The position numbers and the translations under genes are program-made. A stretch of DNA of 64,000 nt from Adineta ricciae. Its lineage: Eukaryota; Rotifera; Eurotatoria; Adinetida; Adinetidae. Position 1 is the stretch's first letter. Each line of letters opens with the position of its first letter. Under the pieces are notes generated by a model, which saw only the letters and a list, made by a program, of their open reading frames with translations, was not told where the DNA came from and did no database searches. The stretch is taken from contig CAJNOJ010000030.1 of NCBI GenBank assembly GCA_905250025.1, forward strand, positions 552,101 to 616,100. Reading direction: 5' to 3'. Positions 1-13,552 of this stretch are shown here, piece after piece.

Positions 1-2
1 AA

Positions 3-416
3 CGATATTTTTCCTACATGCAACAATATGTTTTCGGTTTCGGTACATGTCAGTCAGTTAACTATGCAATAGCGAAACTATTTGAATTACCAGCAAATGG
101 TTTAGCACTTGTCACAACGAATGATTTAGTTCCAATTTTGGAACGACTTCATCTCTATCATAATGAGCATTTCTTAACAGTAGACTGTACGTCGCTGCAT
201 GTATTAAAAAATGAAATAGAACGTTTGCAAAATCTATCGAATGTTAATGTTGAAAAGATTAGAAAGCAAGGTCAAAATGTTATCTTCGAACGACATATGA
301 CGGAACATCGAGCGCAATTGTTACATGTTCGTTTATTAGCACAAGCATTAATGCTAATCTCATCGACTGATCAAGAACGACTACGATGGAAACGATGGGG
401 TCGAGATTGTCGTTAG
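3..416 (+). CDS. 3' end of an unidentified gene (partial)
   Basis: The reading frame is open from the left edge of the window to the TAG stop at 414-416, so this is the last exon, or part of it, of a gene that starts outside. The visible part is about 137 residues. It is hydrophilic and helical in look, with a Leu-rich stretch (LLHVRLLAQALMLI) and a basic C-terminus (RWKRWGRDCR). I see no signal peptide, membrane segment or catalytic motif, and I do not recognise the family. An AATAAA at 475-480, about 60 bases past the stop, fits a polyadenylation signal and supports the end of the gene here. The ATG at 18 is probably internal, because the frame stays open upstream of it. Confidence 0.6.
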   Translation, partial: RYFSYMQQYVFGFGTCQSVNYAIAKLFELPANGLALVTTNDLVPILERLHLYHNEHFLTVDCTSLHVLKNEIERLQNLSNVNVEKIRKQGQNVIFERHMTEHRAQLLHVRLLAQALMLISSTDQERLRWKRWGRDCR

Positions 417-999
417 GAATTCAGTTGTTTTTTTTCTCGATTAATCATTCTCTTTTGTCTATTCCTGGAATCAAAATAAATCTTGTTTTGCATCACGTAT
501 TTCCAGGGTAAATGCTTCTCTCACGCACTTGAAAATCATTTTCTTTCAAATGTAAAAAGGCTTTGTCTACAAGCATAAAATGTGCTTTGAAAGCAATAGT
601 ACATGTCAATAGACAGCGTTGAAGTACTTTTAAAGAAAAAAAAAATAGTCCGAAAGTTTAGTTCTTCTGTAAAATTGCGACATCTATGACACCTGAAGGC
701 CCAAGTTACAGCTAACATAAGTAGCTAATCAGTTTGTTTTATACGCGACATACTAGGCAAATCAAATGATCTATCGATAATAAAGTGTATTATTAATAGT
801 TAACCTTATATTTGCCTTTCTTATGTACTCAATAGAGAAAACCTCGAGTGTAGTTTAATGATACCATCATATTCGATTCGCACACCTCGCACACAATCGC
901 CGTAAGGGTGAAAAGATTGGGCGTCCTTAAAGGGCATTTGTACCTACAAAAGCTTTCGATTCGTGACGTGAAACAGTGAATTATATTGTAGACTAAACT
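417..999. other. intergenic, no gene seen
   Basis: Between the first gene and adenylate kinase. It holds the AATAAA at 475-480 and AT-rich sequence. The only open frame of note (complement of 536-718) has no recognisable content and is treated as chance. Confidence 0.6.
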
Positions 1000-2147
<1,148 letters not shown>

Positions 2148-2999
2148 AGTGGCAATGCAAAGCAAATTTTTCATTATTACAATTAGATTAGTTCCTATAT
2201 CTATCATATTCTTGTCCTCGTTTTCACCTGTTTAATTTGTGCAACATTGGAGTGACTTTTTCTTTGGTGATGTTATAACTTTCTTTCAACAAGAAGAAAA
2301 AAAAAACTTCCCGCAGGTTGTGATGTTCTATCTGTTGACATATATCGATGGATAGGATTAAACTTGTTATTATTTTAGTGTTCGTTTTTTTCTAGATTGA
2401 ATAGAAAAATATACAATCTTTTTAGTACAACAACTACGTCAAGAGTACCTTTTGTCTCATCAAGGTGACCTTGTTATCTATTCAATGATAACTTCGACGT
2501 TGCGTTTAGTAAATAGAGATTAAAACTATGATATGTGATGTTGATCTAAAAAGTCGCAATTTCAATGTATCGAAATTCAATTGTTGATGAAAATATTCAT
2601 ATGAAAAGCATTGTCCTTTGTTCTCGATAATTAAGAGCATATGCTGATTCGGAATGAAAATGTAATAATAAATCAATATCGTACAGTAGGAGAAGAAACA
2701 ATGAGTCGGGTCATCTATGATATTTCCACAGTAATGAGTTTATCTACTGGAAATACTATTATCAAGCTGATTTCTTTTCTCTTTATACCGTGAAAAGCAT
2801 AATCGATTCTATCTGCATGAGGGGTATCATCTTCCTTCATGCGAGATTCATCTAGAAACAAATATACTGATCGGAATATTGTCAGTCATTGTATTGACAG
2901 AAGAACGTGATTTTCTGCCAAACGAAGTGTCTAGAGATCTATTCATATTCTTTGCCAGTCAAACTAATTCGATTGTATCCAGTTTCAATAATTACTCTG
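2148..2999. other. intergenic, no gene seen
   Basis: AT-rich spacer between adenylate kinase and the fucosyltransferase-like gene. The reading frame of the downstream gene stays open upstream to 2907, but I favour the ATG at 3000 (see that entry). No RNA gene or repeat recognised. Confidence 0.5.
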
Positions 3000-4001
3000 A
3001 TGTACACCTCACGATTAGTTAAGTTTGTTCTTTTATTATTTATCTTTCTTCTTTCGTTAATTACATACCATCGATACTCAAGATATTCATTAACGTCAAT
3101 CCAACCGACGTCCTCCTGTTCATTTAATGACATCTCTGCTTGTCAAATGAATACTAATCGAAATCGTACATTTTTGTACATTAGTTGGAATCGAGCAGGA
3201 TTCTGCAGTGAATTTAATCAGCTTCTGTTAGCATTCGCATATAGTATCTTCACCAAACGATATTTTCTTATTGACAGTCGTCTTTGGAATTACGGTCGTC
3301 TATCGGACTATTTCGATATACCATTCAATAATAATTACCCTTCTATTAATCGGACATTTCTTTCCGATAATAGTCGTATTAATGATCAAATTGCTCATTT
3401 GAAGACTACACGAATTGGTACGCAAGTGCGTAGATTCTGGATTGCAACACAACCGGTTCATTCAATAATGTTGAAACGTCAAGCGGCACATTATCTATGG
3501 AGAACAATGTCCAATGAAACCAGAAAATTTGTTGAAAGATATCGCATAGGAAATATTTCGAACTCTATTGGAATTCATATTCGAAAGGGAGACAAGATAG
3601 GCAAAGAAGCTCGAGAAATACCATTGAAGAAGTATATCAAATCAATCGAGCGATTATTCAAAAAAGATCATCGACTTCAACAGATCTTTGTTGCATCTGA
3701 CGATCGTACAGTTATCAATAAATTGCGTCGATTAAAGCCGATTTGGCATTTTGTTAGCATTCATGACAATAACAACGATACAAGTAATAGAACTGGTCAT
3801 TTTCAATTCTCTTTCAATCTTTTACCAAGAAAACAAAAACTAGTCGAAACACGTTTGTTATTGACTGAATTACAAATGTTAATTGATTCGAAATTTGTCG
3901 TTTGTGGAATGTCATCGAATGTTTGTCGTCTGATACAAACATTACGATATCAGCATCCATCGACAGTTATCTCATTAGATCACTCATGGCGTGCCACATA
4001 G
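3000..4001 (+). CDS. alpha-1,6-fucosyltransferase-like (GT23/FUT8-like) protein
   Basis: Single-exon gene. From the ATG at 3000 it encodes 333 residues; an earlier in-frame ATG at 2907 would add 31. The later start puts a hydrophobic segment (LVKFVLLLFIFLLSLI) at residues 6-21, the usual layout of a type II Golgi glycosyltransferase, so I prefer it. The donor-binding motif IHIRKGDKIGKEA matches the GT23 HVRRTDKVGTEA pattern of FUT8, and the FVVCGMSSNVCRL stretch near the C-terminus matches the FUT8 SSQVCR region. Between them, FVASDD fits the family's SSDD motif. It is much shorter than FUT8 (about 575) and lacks its N-terminal coiled coil and C-terminal SH3 domain. The acceptor is unknown. 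Family assignment is from motifs, substrate is not. Confidence 0.78.
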   Translation: MYTSRLVKFVLLLFIFLLSLITYHRYSRYSLTSIQPTSSCSFNDISACQMNTNRNRTFLYISWNRAGFCSEFNQLLLAFAYSIFTKRYFLIDSRLWNYGRLSDYFDIPFNNNYPSINRTFLSDNSRINDQIAHLKTTRIGTQVRRFWIATQPVHSIMLKRQAAHYLWRTMSNETRKFVERYRIGNISNSIGIHIRKGDKIGKEAREIPLKKYIKSIERLFKKDHRLQQIFVASDDRTVINKLRRLKPIWHFVSIHDNNNDTSNRTGHFQFSFNLLPRKQKLVETRLLLTELQMLIDSKFVVCGMSSNVCRLIQTLRYQHPSTVISLDHSWRAT

Positions 4002-5713
4002 ATATTTCTCAAATGTTTTGCTTAATTTTTATCGATAAAGCACAAAATCCAAAGTCACTTCTGTTATCTTACACCAACTAACAGCGTGTTTGACTCATCT
4101 CTGTCGTACTTTTATCGTTTGCGTCCTATTCGGTTTGATATGAGTGACATCGAAGGTTTTTCAATCAATTGATGACAATATCGTTTACCTATTATTGAAT
4201 GTCGAATAGCATCGTTGGTTTCATGCTACCTTTACCGAAATCATCAATATCGAATGTAATTACTTGAACAACAAATATGTCGTACGATCAGCGTTTTAGA
4301 AATATTAATTGCTCGATTTAATAATATCCATCTAGTTATTTTGTTAATGAAGGTTTTAAACGAGACGACTACCCATGTTGTTATCAAATGACGGTGAAAA
4401 CAAAACTTGCTGCTGACTCCTAAAAAATACAGATGCCTAACAAGAACCGTGACAAACAATTTTGCAACTGAAACTGATCAGGATAATACAGGGACATGAC
4501 ATAACGGATTCAATCTTTATGATGGTGAACAGCAGAACGTAGTTAGGAGAAGGCAACGGTTCACTTCACAGTAAACTTACGCTATTTTGTTATTTTTATA
4601 CTTATCAATGAATTTTTCAGTAAAAGTCTTTACTCTTCGATGTAAATCAGTTTAGTTTGTTTGTGTATATTTCATTGTTCTAATATGATATTGAAATTTC
4701 ACAACGAAACACAAATAGATCAATGCTACTTGTTGAAATATTTAAATAAAGAAACATCTGAAAATTTTCATAAAAACAATTACGTAGTAATTGTATTCGA
4801 ACATATCAGTATAGTTTTCATTTTGAATACTCAGATATTATCCATATTTACTATTATGCGCAAGAGTATTCGTTGCTTTACACCAGTTCTCCACATTTAT
4901 TTAAACCTTCATTCAATTGGCAGTGATTTGAATGGGATTTCTTCAAATAGTGAAACTTTGGATTTTTGTCGTAAGATGAATTTACGTGCAGATTATTTCT
5001 AATTTAGTTACATTTACAAATACGAATTTCATGTTCGAAACAACTTCAAAAAGACAAATAGAAGAGAATAAATCTCATGAAACTCCGTTGCTGCCAATAC
5101 ATTTCAACCGAAAAGCCACGATCAAACATCCATAAAGCTAGATATTCGTATTTTAATACGTTCGTAAGTTCTTATCATTGAATTATATGTAGTTCATTTA
5201 ATACTGCACTGAATATAGGCAATATGACCAAGAACAAAATCGAAGCGGTCACTACTGAGCTACATATAATTCCTACCCATAGGTGGGTCAGCGAGGGAAC
5301 AATTGTTCTTATCCGTCTGAAGAATTTCTTGGCGGTGATTTTATGAAGTTTGCATTTTCTGCGGAAAAATAATGTTAAATAGTCTTGAATTTGTTACATT
5401 TTTTCCACAATTAAATCTGTGTTCCATTTCTTGGAATAACCGCGTGGAGACAACGACGTTTTCTGTGTCAAGGTCAAACAACAGCGTGAAAGTGTAACTC
5501 TACTAAACAGGATAAAAATCTATGAAATGCTCATTTTTTTCTCTCTCGAGAATATCATTCCATGACATCTATCGCACTGGAATATAACTTGAACATTACT
5601 GTATACCAATATCGGAAACACACTTGTGCCGTTTTCCTTCTTCACATCATTTCCATTAAAATTTGAGAGCATACATCATTAACCATCTGTTCATTTTTCT
5701 TTCTTGTCTCAAC
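4002..5713. other. intergenic, no gene supported
   Basis: 1.7 kb of AT-rich sequence. An open frame at 4661-5002 (113 codons) has no similarity I can name, no splice partners and amino-acid composition like random AT-rich DNA, so it is not called. No tRNA or repeat recognised. Confidence 0.5.
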
Positions 5714-6926
5714 ATGTTCATTCCGACTCTTCTGGTGCTCTTACTGTTTTGTCCTCGCCTTAGTTCTGCTGAGCCTATTGAACTAACAGACAAAACATGG
5801 AAAAAGATGCTCAGTGGACACTGGATGGTTGAATTGTAATTGTCAATTTAATGTCCTTCGCTATGTTCATCGGTCTCGGTTTTTTAGTTATGCACCATGG
5901 TGTTCCGCTTGCCAAAAGTTTCAACCTGTATGGAATGATTTCTCAACTGCAACCTCATCTCAAGATCTTAATGTTGCTTCGGTCAATATCGAGCAATACT
6001 CTGTCCTTTCCAGTCGCTTTCGCATAGCTCAATTACCTACTGTTTTCTAGTAAGTTTATCTACTGTATAGCAAAGTTTCAGAAACGTATCTCTCGAACTA
6101 GAGTTAGGCGTTAGATGTTCGTAATCCTGCTGACTGCCTTTATACAAATATTTGAAAGACAAAGTGTATATAGGGACTTCTTTTCATGTATTAACAATAA
6201 TTCATGTGAAAATAATCAGTAATTAAGAGTCATGAGCACGTTCAGCCTTATTACAACTGGTTTTAATATAATCGTAGTGTTCGCGACGGTGTTTTCCGTA
6301 AATACGAGGGTGAGCGTTCATTAAAATCATTGAAAGCTTATATCGACAATGAAGAATGGCAAAAAACAGAACCAATTCCATCTTATCTTGCACCAAATGG
6401 CTTCTGGTAAATACGAAATTTCTTCTCAATTTTATTCTTCATTGCTTCATTATTTGCAAGGATGTCCTTTGCCGCATCATCCGCCAATGTACCCGAACTT
6501 ATTAAGGTTTGTTCGATAAAATCTCAAACTTTACTCTCAGCAATTTCTTCTAGGAATTTTTTACATCATTACAAGACGAATACGGTTTACCAACGTGGGT
6601 TGTTTATCCAGTCACTTGTCTAGCAGTCGTTTTTGTTGGTGCTGGTTTAGGAACTGTATGATTGTTTCATTTCATTTCTCACGTATTAATGTTCTTTCTT
6701 TGTAGGGTATTATATCTTTCCTCAACACACTTTCACAGATTGTTTCAAAAATTTTCAAAAAGAAATCGACATCACCGGTATGAGAAGATTCTTTTCGAAA
6801 CTGAAATTCTTTTAACGCATTATTTAGAATGAGAAAACAACGGACACATCGTTATCCGAAGCTGATCATACCGATGATATTGAAAACACAGATCAAACGA
6901 TCCGACAGCGTCGATTAGAAACCTAA
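5714..6926 (+). CDS. thioredoxin-related transmembrane protein, TMX1-like, 7 exons
   Basis: Predicted exons are 5714-5835, 5888-6049, 6278-6406, 6461-6506, 6554-6655, 6706-6777 and 6828-6926 (243 residues). An N-terminal signal peptide (FIPTLLVLLLF) is followed by a thioredoxin domain with active site YAPWCSACQKF (Cys46 and Cys49). The cis-proline context reads QLPTVF, then RDGVFRKYEGERS as in TMX1. A transmembrane helix (VTCLAVVFVGAGLGT) follows, then a short tail rich in acidic residues and Ser/Thr. This is the order of TMX1, an ER membrane oxidoreductase with its catalytic domain in the lumen. Human TMX1 has CPAC; here the dipeptide between the cysteines is Ser-Ala. An AATAAA at about 7074 lies 150 bases past the stop. 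Confidence 0.92.
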
Positions 6927-7653
6927 ATTTTGATTTAGAATTTAAAAAAAAAACAGTCACTTTTACACTTTCTCTGTGTATATTGTAAGTGACAAGCAAT
7001 CGCCGAAAAAGACATCGTGTTATGCTTTTTGTTATTTGCTTTAATTGTTTATCATGACTTTCTCTTTCACTGAAATAAAACATTGCTTTCGCGATGAAAT
7101 ATTTACTCTACGAAAGTTTCAAAAAGACAACATGCAATTGTTCCACAGTAATTGTATTGAATTTTAATTAAAGGTCATTGCTAGCATGGGTTTGATTTGA
7201 ATGTCTAAAGTTTGGCGTGTCATACATTTAGTTATTTTCTCCTTACAGTCAAGCCGAAAGGAATATGAATTGCTTCTTATAAATGAAAATATTTTTGTTA
7301 TTGTTCAGAAATGAAAAAGCAAAATTCAAGAATATTTTTGTTGCCTATTCTTCTAATGAAGAAAAAAAGCAATGCGAAAGAAAAACAGTTAAATAGGTAA
7401 GTGTAATTACTGTTAGTTTCTCTTGAGAATTTTCTTATACATTCAATCCAATCAATCAATCAATCACTTAATCGGCTTCAGATGACGACGACACTTTTTC
7501 TTTTCACTAACTGTATGTTTGAGTAACTATGCTTTATATGACGTCTAACAATACAGAAAAAAAAAAACTTTGCTCCTTTCTCCTTCTCGGTAGCATGTTC
7601 GAGCTTTTTCGGTTGTAATTCTGTTCGAACATAGTCACCACTTCTATCCGTGG
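6927..7653. other. intergenic, no gene seen
   Basis: Contains the AATAAA near 7074 for the TMX1-like gene, then AT-rich sequence and a short CAAT-type tandem near 7450-7466. Nothing else recognised. Confidence 0.5.
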
Positions 7654-7695
7654 GTGTGGGTGTCTTACGATAACATTTTACTTCAAATAACATCT

Positions 7696-9072
7696 ATGGC
7701 GAGAATTGGCTCATCGAAAAACAAAACAGGACTCTATGCAGCTCCTGCGTTAGTAGAAAATCAAGCACCAGCACTAGCAAAAACAACACACAATCGTCCT
7801 ACCCGACCGGCGAAACTATTGTTAGCATTGTCCGAACAGAAACATCATCACAGCGAACAATCACGCCTATCTAAACAAGAATTTATTCAACATTATGCCA
7901 CAGACGAAAATCAAGATGCGACAACAAGCGCACAGTCGGCGAGAAGTGTTTTACGCAATGGCTTTCGACCATCACCCATACGCCGTCAGAAACAACGTGG
8001 TGCTACAACAGTTTCACATCGAGATATTTCTCAGGAGCTTTCTCCTCGACAAACATTTACTCGATCGCCTGGCTCTGCTCGTTTGAAATCTGAAATCGAA
8101 CATATTACTAGTAAAATTAAACTACACGAAGATTCCGCTCGCACATCGCGCTTACAACAGAACCGGGTATATAGAATTATGTTTAACTTTCTTTTTTCTT
8201 AAAGAAGAAACCATAGAAAGTATGAAAATGTAATTTAGATCAAGATTGGATAAATAGAAAAGACAATATTGGAATTTTTGTATGAATTAAATCATGCGAT
8301 CATTGCACTTTCCATTTAGGATGCAGCTGCCACACCATTTAGCGCGATATCCAGTTTTGTTTCTCGTGGACCTTCATCTGCATCTACAAGTTCTGTTCAA
8401 CCACATCAACAGTTTTCATCAACAACAAAAAATGGACCAACAAATACGATGATCTCGATTCCAACTGTGAGTATTTCGATCGATAAACCTTTCCAAGCAG
8501 CAACAACGGTTTCCGGTTCCATTCAGACTATTAATGAAGACAACAATCGACCATATGTAAATTATCATGTTGCACATGCTTACCAAATCCCTCAACAATC
8601 GACTATCGGCAGCGAAAGTGCTTTCCCGTCGACATCACTATCAACTGTCATTCGAAAACGTGCAACAAAGACGAACGCACGAAATTCCACAGAAAGATAC
8701 ATTTCATGTCCATTCTATGTGATGCATCTAACCAATTTAACATTGCAACAAGAGATCAACCAAAACGAAAACGAGAAAAAATCCTCGTCACCAACAGCAT
8801 CAGCAACTCCAACACCACGGAAAGGAACGGCTACTACAACGCGAATTGGTACATCTCTCTCACGTCTTACATCAAACCGAAGACAGGTTGCTAGTCCAAT
8901 AACTATATTCAGTCGATCGACCATGGAAGATGATGACGATAATGTAATCAATATTGCTCCGTATTACAATAGCAAACGCTTTTCCGCAAAAATGACTGCT
9001 TTCGAACACGAAAATTCTCATCTATTGAAAGATGTTCTTCGAACTACGGCATGGAATCATGTACAAATGTAA
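7696..9072 (+). CDS. low-complexity protein of unknown function, 2 exons
   Basis: Exons to 8166 and 8320-9072, joined by a 153-base intron with GT..AG ends and a preserved frame. From the ATG at 7696 it has 407 residues; an in-frame ATG at 7654 would add 14. The protein is rich in Ser, Thr, Gln and basic residues and looks largely disordered. Around the exon junction there is a short helical, charged stretch (ARLKSEIEHITSKIKLHEDS) that could form a coiled coil. A run of Asp (MEDDDDNVINIAPYY) lies near the C-terminus, followed by a more ordered-looking end. I see no catalytic motif, signal peptide or membrane segment. The composition would suit a cytoskeletal or scaffold protein, but this is only a guess. 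Confidence 0.65.
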
Positions 9073-9131
9073 GACCGTATGTTCTTTCGTTCTGAAAATT
9101 TTATTTTCATTATATAACAAATAGAATTATT

Positions 9132-10751
9132 TTATATCATATCATTTATTGCCGCTGTCGTCGACTTGGATACACTTCCATGATAGACGTATAAAGGTTT
9201 CATTTGTTGAGATATACAACGCGAACTTTGGGCAGAATTCAACACTCCATACACGCTCGAACGACATGACAGACTGTATTGATTTTTGTCCAGATTTTTA
9301 TAGATATATCGGATTTCAGTGAGTTTTTCTTGACATGTGCATGTCAAGAAAGTTGGTAGAAGATTCAGAAAGATTAAACAAATTCGACTGACAGCTCGAC
9401 GAAATTTATGACTCGTTAATAGATACAAATAAAAGTTCACTGCATGTTGTAAATCGCTTAATTGGAACATGATTATAGTGAGAATAGTCAAACGACGGTA
9501 ACGTAACCATTGATGATAATCGTTAACTACCGGAGCCTTGTTAAAACCGTAGGTGACGTCGAGTACGAAATAGACACTGTTAGGTAGCGTTAGAAGAAGG
9601 AATAGAGCAGCTACAGAGAGTAACATTAATGTAATATGACGATGTCGAGATCGGATCACGTCGCGCTTTTGATTACAACGCATTTCAACATCATTACTAC
9701 TTGAGGTCAGTACACTTGCACGTTTTGATAAATCAACTAAAAAAGAGTATTGATCAGCATACAAAAAAAGGAACTTTTCTTTTGACAGTTTGACCTATAG
9801 CCAACTGCGTCAATACTCTCTCGATATTTATGTCAATAACGGAAATGCATCGAGTCTAAATGAATGTTTCGCTCCACATACATAACTTAATTTATTCGGT
9901 TATAATGACATGGAGGAAATATATTCTCGTAAAAAGAATAAATATACTTCTATTCGGGATTAGCTATATAGATGAATGTATTTGAACATTCGATTGGACA
10001 AGTGCGTACCTTCTTGAAATCGTAGATTCGAACTGATAATGTTTCGAATGTGTTCGGATGAATTTTGTCGCTTTTGACTTAATTTATAAATAATCAGTAT
10101 ACTGAATGATAAGAGCAGAATAAATGGAAAGAAACACCAACAAACGAAGTCGATGTAACGCCATAGACGATGCAAAGAGGCGTAATGCAGCGTGTCATAA
10201 TAACAGAAATGTTTTTTAACATTTTGCGGATGCGTTAAACTAGTAATTGTCCAAAAATGATGGAAGGAAATGATACTTGTCAAGAAAAAAAGAACTATAC
10301 ATGTATATTTTGCACGACTTATTGTACAAAAGTAGGATGCTTTTAGTGGAAACCAAACTGCAAAGAATTTGTCTATTGTCATGATAACAAGAAGCCAAAC
10401 GTTGGTATAACCGAGGACATAAATGAGAAAATATAATATTTTACAAGAGATTATGTTCGCTGGAATAAAAACAGGAAAATAGACGAGATTTTTTGTTAGT
10501 AAAACAAGTGGATCGAGAACGCTAAGAACCAACATGAAAAATGCGGTTGATGTACCACGCATTTGTCGACTTCTTAGAGCAAAATATGATAAACTGTTGT
10601 TTATGAGTGAGATCGGAAGAATAATCAACGGTAAACACAGACGTAACGCATCAGCCATGCGTTTTTCTGGCCAACATTGTGACAAGACCTCATAAGACGT
10701 AACATTCTGTATTAGAGTCACATTTCGACAGAAGTTTGGTGTATTGCCCAT
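9132..10751 (-). CDS. rhodopsin-like G protein-coupled receptor, 2 exons
   Basis: Read on the minus strand, exons 10751-10010 and 9736-9132 give 448 residues. The N-terminus carries two N-glycosylation sites (NVT). Seven hydrophobic segments follow, starting with LPLIILPISLINNSLSYFAL, with the TM1 Asn in place. The end of TM3 reads TIDKFFAVWFP, so the usual E/DRY is replaced by IDKF. TM6 (LMLLSVAALFLLLTLPNSVYFV) lies in the second exon, and TM7 ends NFYLYLLTSHKFRRA in place of NPxxY. The layout resembles orphan peptide-type receptors common in lophotrochozoans. Ligand unknown. The only intron falls in the loop between TM5 and TM6. The ATG at 10751 is chosen because it directly precedes the glycosylated N-terminus; an in-frame ATG at 10781 is also possible. 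Confidence 0.85.
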
Positions 10752-11969
10752 CTGAAATACGATGACTTCTGCTTTTGACAAAAAAGAGAAAGTAAACTAC
10801 GATCAACAAAGAGAGTTTGTAATAGCAAATGAACGCATTGATAATCGGAAAGCTGGTCTAAGCGATTGACACAAGCAACTCGGAGAGAAATTCGTTTTTC
10901 AAAATGATAGATACGAGAAAAATAAAGAAGATTAAAATCTAAATTACCCGGAGACACTGTCCTCCTCTCAGATCCGTCCTAACTGACAGAAAAAATATTC
11001 TTCGATGAACTTACACTACGAGCTAAGTACAAATGCCAATAGATTCTTTTCTCCACACTACAATTAGTTCTTTTTTTTGTATTATCTTAATAACTATCAG
11101 CGCATGTTTATATATCCCAATAAGAATATATTCGACTAACTTCAATCAACATGTTGATTCAATTCGGCTTACAACCTAATCATACTGTTTTGATTAAAGT
11201 GCTATTCTATCGTTGACATGTTTATTATATCGTTACTTTTCTATCGATAACTTATAGCATATTCTCTAGAGGTGAGATAAAATCATGATTAATACATCCT
11301 ATTGAGTTTGAAGAATTTCTCGGCGTCCGGACTACTTTCATATAGATGAGGGTAATGTCATTTGACGAAGTTGCGCTTGTACTTACGACCTGTCGATCAA
11401 AGCAAATAATAATATCATTGATTGGAAAGCGACGAAAAAAAAAGGACAGCATAGAGCTGAGGAGAAAGGAAAAGACGGAAATTCTCATTGGCAATGATGA
11501 ATTTCTGAGAAATCAAATTAGATATTTCCTATGCAGCTAGAAAGATTAATAACATTGACAGCTTCGTTCAACAAATATTATGTGCGAAAAGGCACGAGGC
11601 AATTGAATTATAAATCAGTGCTTAAATTCTGCTCCTTTTTTGTACTGTTTACTTACTGAAAACTGAGCTAACGCTGGGCGTCAAACGGAATACGAGAACA
11701 TTTTGTCGAGTACGACCAATCCTTGTATTTTGCTCATGTTTAATTCATGAGACTGAATCGTCTGTTACACGAATTTATTATTCTGTTCAAGACAAAAGCA
11801 TGTATCAAAAAAAAGATTCTATATATATATGATTATTTTCGTAGACAAACATCAGTTATCTTCGAATATATGTACGCAATGCATATGAGATGATAATTAC
11901 AATAGTACACAATGATTAAGACCTTAGAAAGAATCTGACGAAAACATTTTTCATCTAAAGATAATAACA
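10752..11969. other. intergenic, no gene supported
   Basis: About 1.2 kb upstream of the GPCR. Short open frames on both strands (for example around 11252-11540) overlap each other and look like chance. A short AT run lies at 11820-11829. Confidence 0.5.
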
Positions 11970-13206
11970 TTATGAATTGCCGCATATTTTCTCATAGGGT
12001 GGTGGTCGTTCCGTGTGGAAATCATCTGTTGGTTGAGGCGGAGCACTTGGTTGAGGTAACATGGGATGATTCTCTAGAGCCCATGTGGGTTGGAGAGGTG
12101 GAGCTTGTTGTTGATAGACTTGTGGATGATAATTGGCAGGACTTGTTTGAATAACGATCGGTTGAGGTACGCTGTGAAAACCTGAAATAAATTGAAATTT
12201 TCAATTCAGTTTTGTCTTTGTTCTGAAGTTGATCTACCTTGATTTCTTTTTCTATCACTACCACCACCACAGCAGCATTTAATACAAATATAGATTGTCG
12301 TTACAACACAGCATACGATGCAGACAGCGATAAGGACAAACACAGAAATAGCAACCTAAACATATAAGATTCTCTTCGAGGTTTCTCATCGTTACTGATT
12401 TAATAAGTGACGATTACTCATGGTTGTATCGTTTTATTAGTGATTTCCCTAGAAATTGTCTACGACATAACGCTTTTTATTAGATAAGACAATATTCCCA
12501 TATGATTTCTCACACACTTCAAATACAGATTTTTCAGTGTACTCTAGATCTTACCACTCTTTCACAAATATATCAAAATCAGTAGACAGAAGTATCCCAA
12601 ACGTTTTACGACTTGAATAACAACTTATTCGTGTACTACTCGCTCTTTGCTATCTACTCGAGAACTCGTGCAGACCAATGTCATCATCTGAGTAATTGAA
12701 TTGTTTTATTTGAAACATGTTATAGGTCACGAACATTGCCCTATATCGCTGTCATAAACAGTTTCAATCATTTACCGTTTTAGCCATTCCCCAAATTTCG
12801 TCAGGGCTAAAATTCAATTAATCACATGTTATTTGTCATATGATATCATATCACTTACTCATACGATCCACGACGAAGACGAGTTTTTGCTGCTGGTTCC
12901 GGGACATGTGGATCCAAGCGAGTTATTCTATAAGAAGCATATCAATTCGATATCTTTCGCTCATCTATCTCCTTCTCCTACCGAATTAAAGTTTGTTCAG
13001 TTGTTGTGTGCCATGATTGATTATTAGATTCATTTACAGCAAGATCATTTGGCATGTGTTCAACGACATTAATGGCTAATGATACAGAAAATGGAAAATA
13101 GTTTCTGATAGAATGCATTTGAGTTCTTACATTTTGCGTGATTAATATCAATATTAATAATAACGAGTAGAAGAGAATAAAACACAGTTAAAAAATGTAT
13201 AACCAT
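11970..13206 (-). CDS. Shisa-like single-pass membrane protein with PPxY tail, 6 exons
   Basis: Minus-strand exons predicted by frame and GT..AG ends: 13206-13131, 13075-12982, 12927-12859, 12806-12776, 12355-12238 and 12181-11970; 199 residues. An N-terminal signal peptide (HFLTVFYSLLLVIINI) is followed by about 65 hydrophilic residues. A transmembrane helix (AISVFVLIAVCIVCCVV) runs on into a cysteine cluster (IKCCCGGG). The cytosolic tail is rich in Pro and Gln and ends RPPPYEKICGNS, with a PPxY motif at residues 189-192. This order matches Shisa/WBP1-type adaptors, whose PPxY binds WW domains of Nedd4-type ubiquitin ligases. The Shisa cysteine-rich ectodomain is absent: no Cys is seen before the membrane segment, so family membership is uncertain. 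The exons are too short to appear as one long open frame. Confidence 0.72.
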
Positions 13207-13552
13207 GTTGAGTTGTCGAATGTGTTTGCTTTTCCAGATAGAAGAAAACGAAGGTTATTTACATCTTTATATCATATGTGCCATTATGGAAAATTTGTTC
13301 ATAAACAACCAATAGATCGAAGAAATCGGACAGATGTCAGTAGTTCTTAATCGATCATGCGCATAGATACAATAAGGAAATATCAATTACAGGAAAAGGT
13401 ATTTTATTAATAAATCTATTTGTTAGTTTTTTTTTCTAAATGGATAAACTAATGTTGCTCTCTACCATCATTTTGATCCTTTATGGTCTAAATCACTATA
13501 CTACTGTGTCTAGAAGTAGGAACAGCTGAAATTGTATTTCTGTTGAAAAGGC
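13207..13552. other. intergenic, no gene seen
   Basis: Spacer between the starts of the Shisa-like gene and the 3' end of the next minus-strand gene. AT-rich; nothing recognised. Confidence 0.5.

Noticed and set aside
4661-5002. 113-codon open frame
   Set aside because: No motif, random AT-rich composition, no introns joining it to other coding sequence.
12022-12270. Minus-strand Ser/Thr-rich open frame starting at 12270
   Set aside because: It joins the membrane-tail exon to the intron and the wrong frame of the last exon; the spliced frame with a PPxY end is far better.
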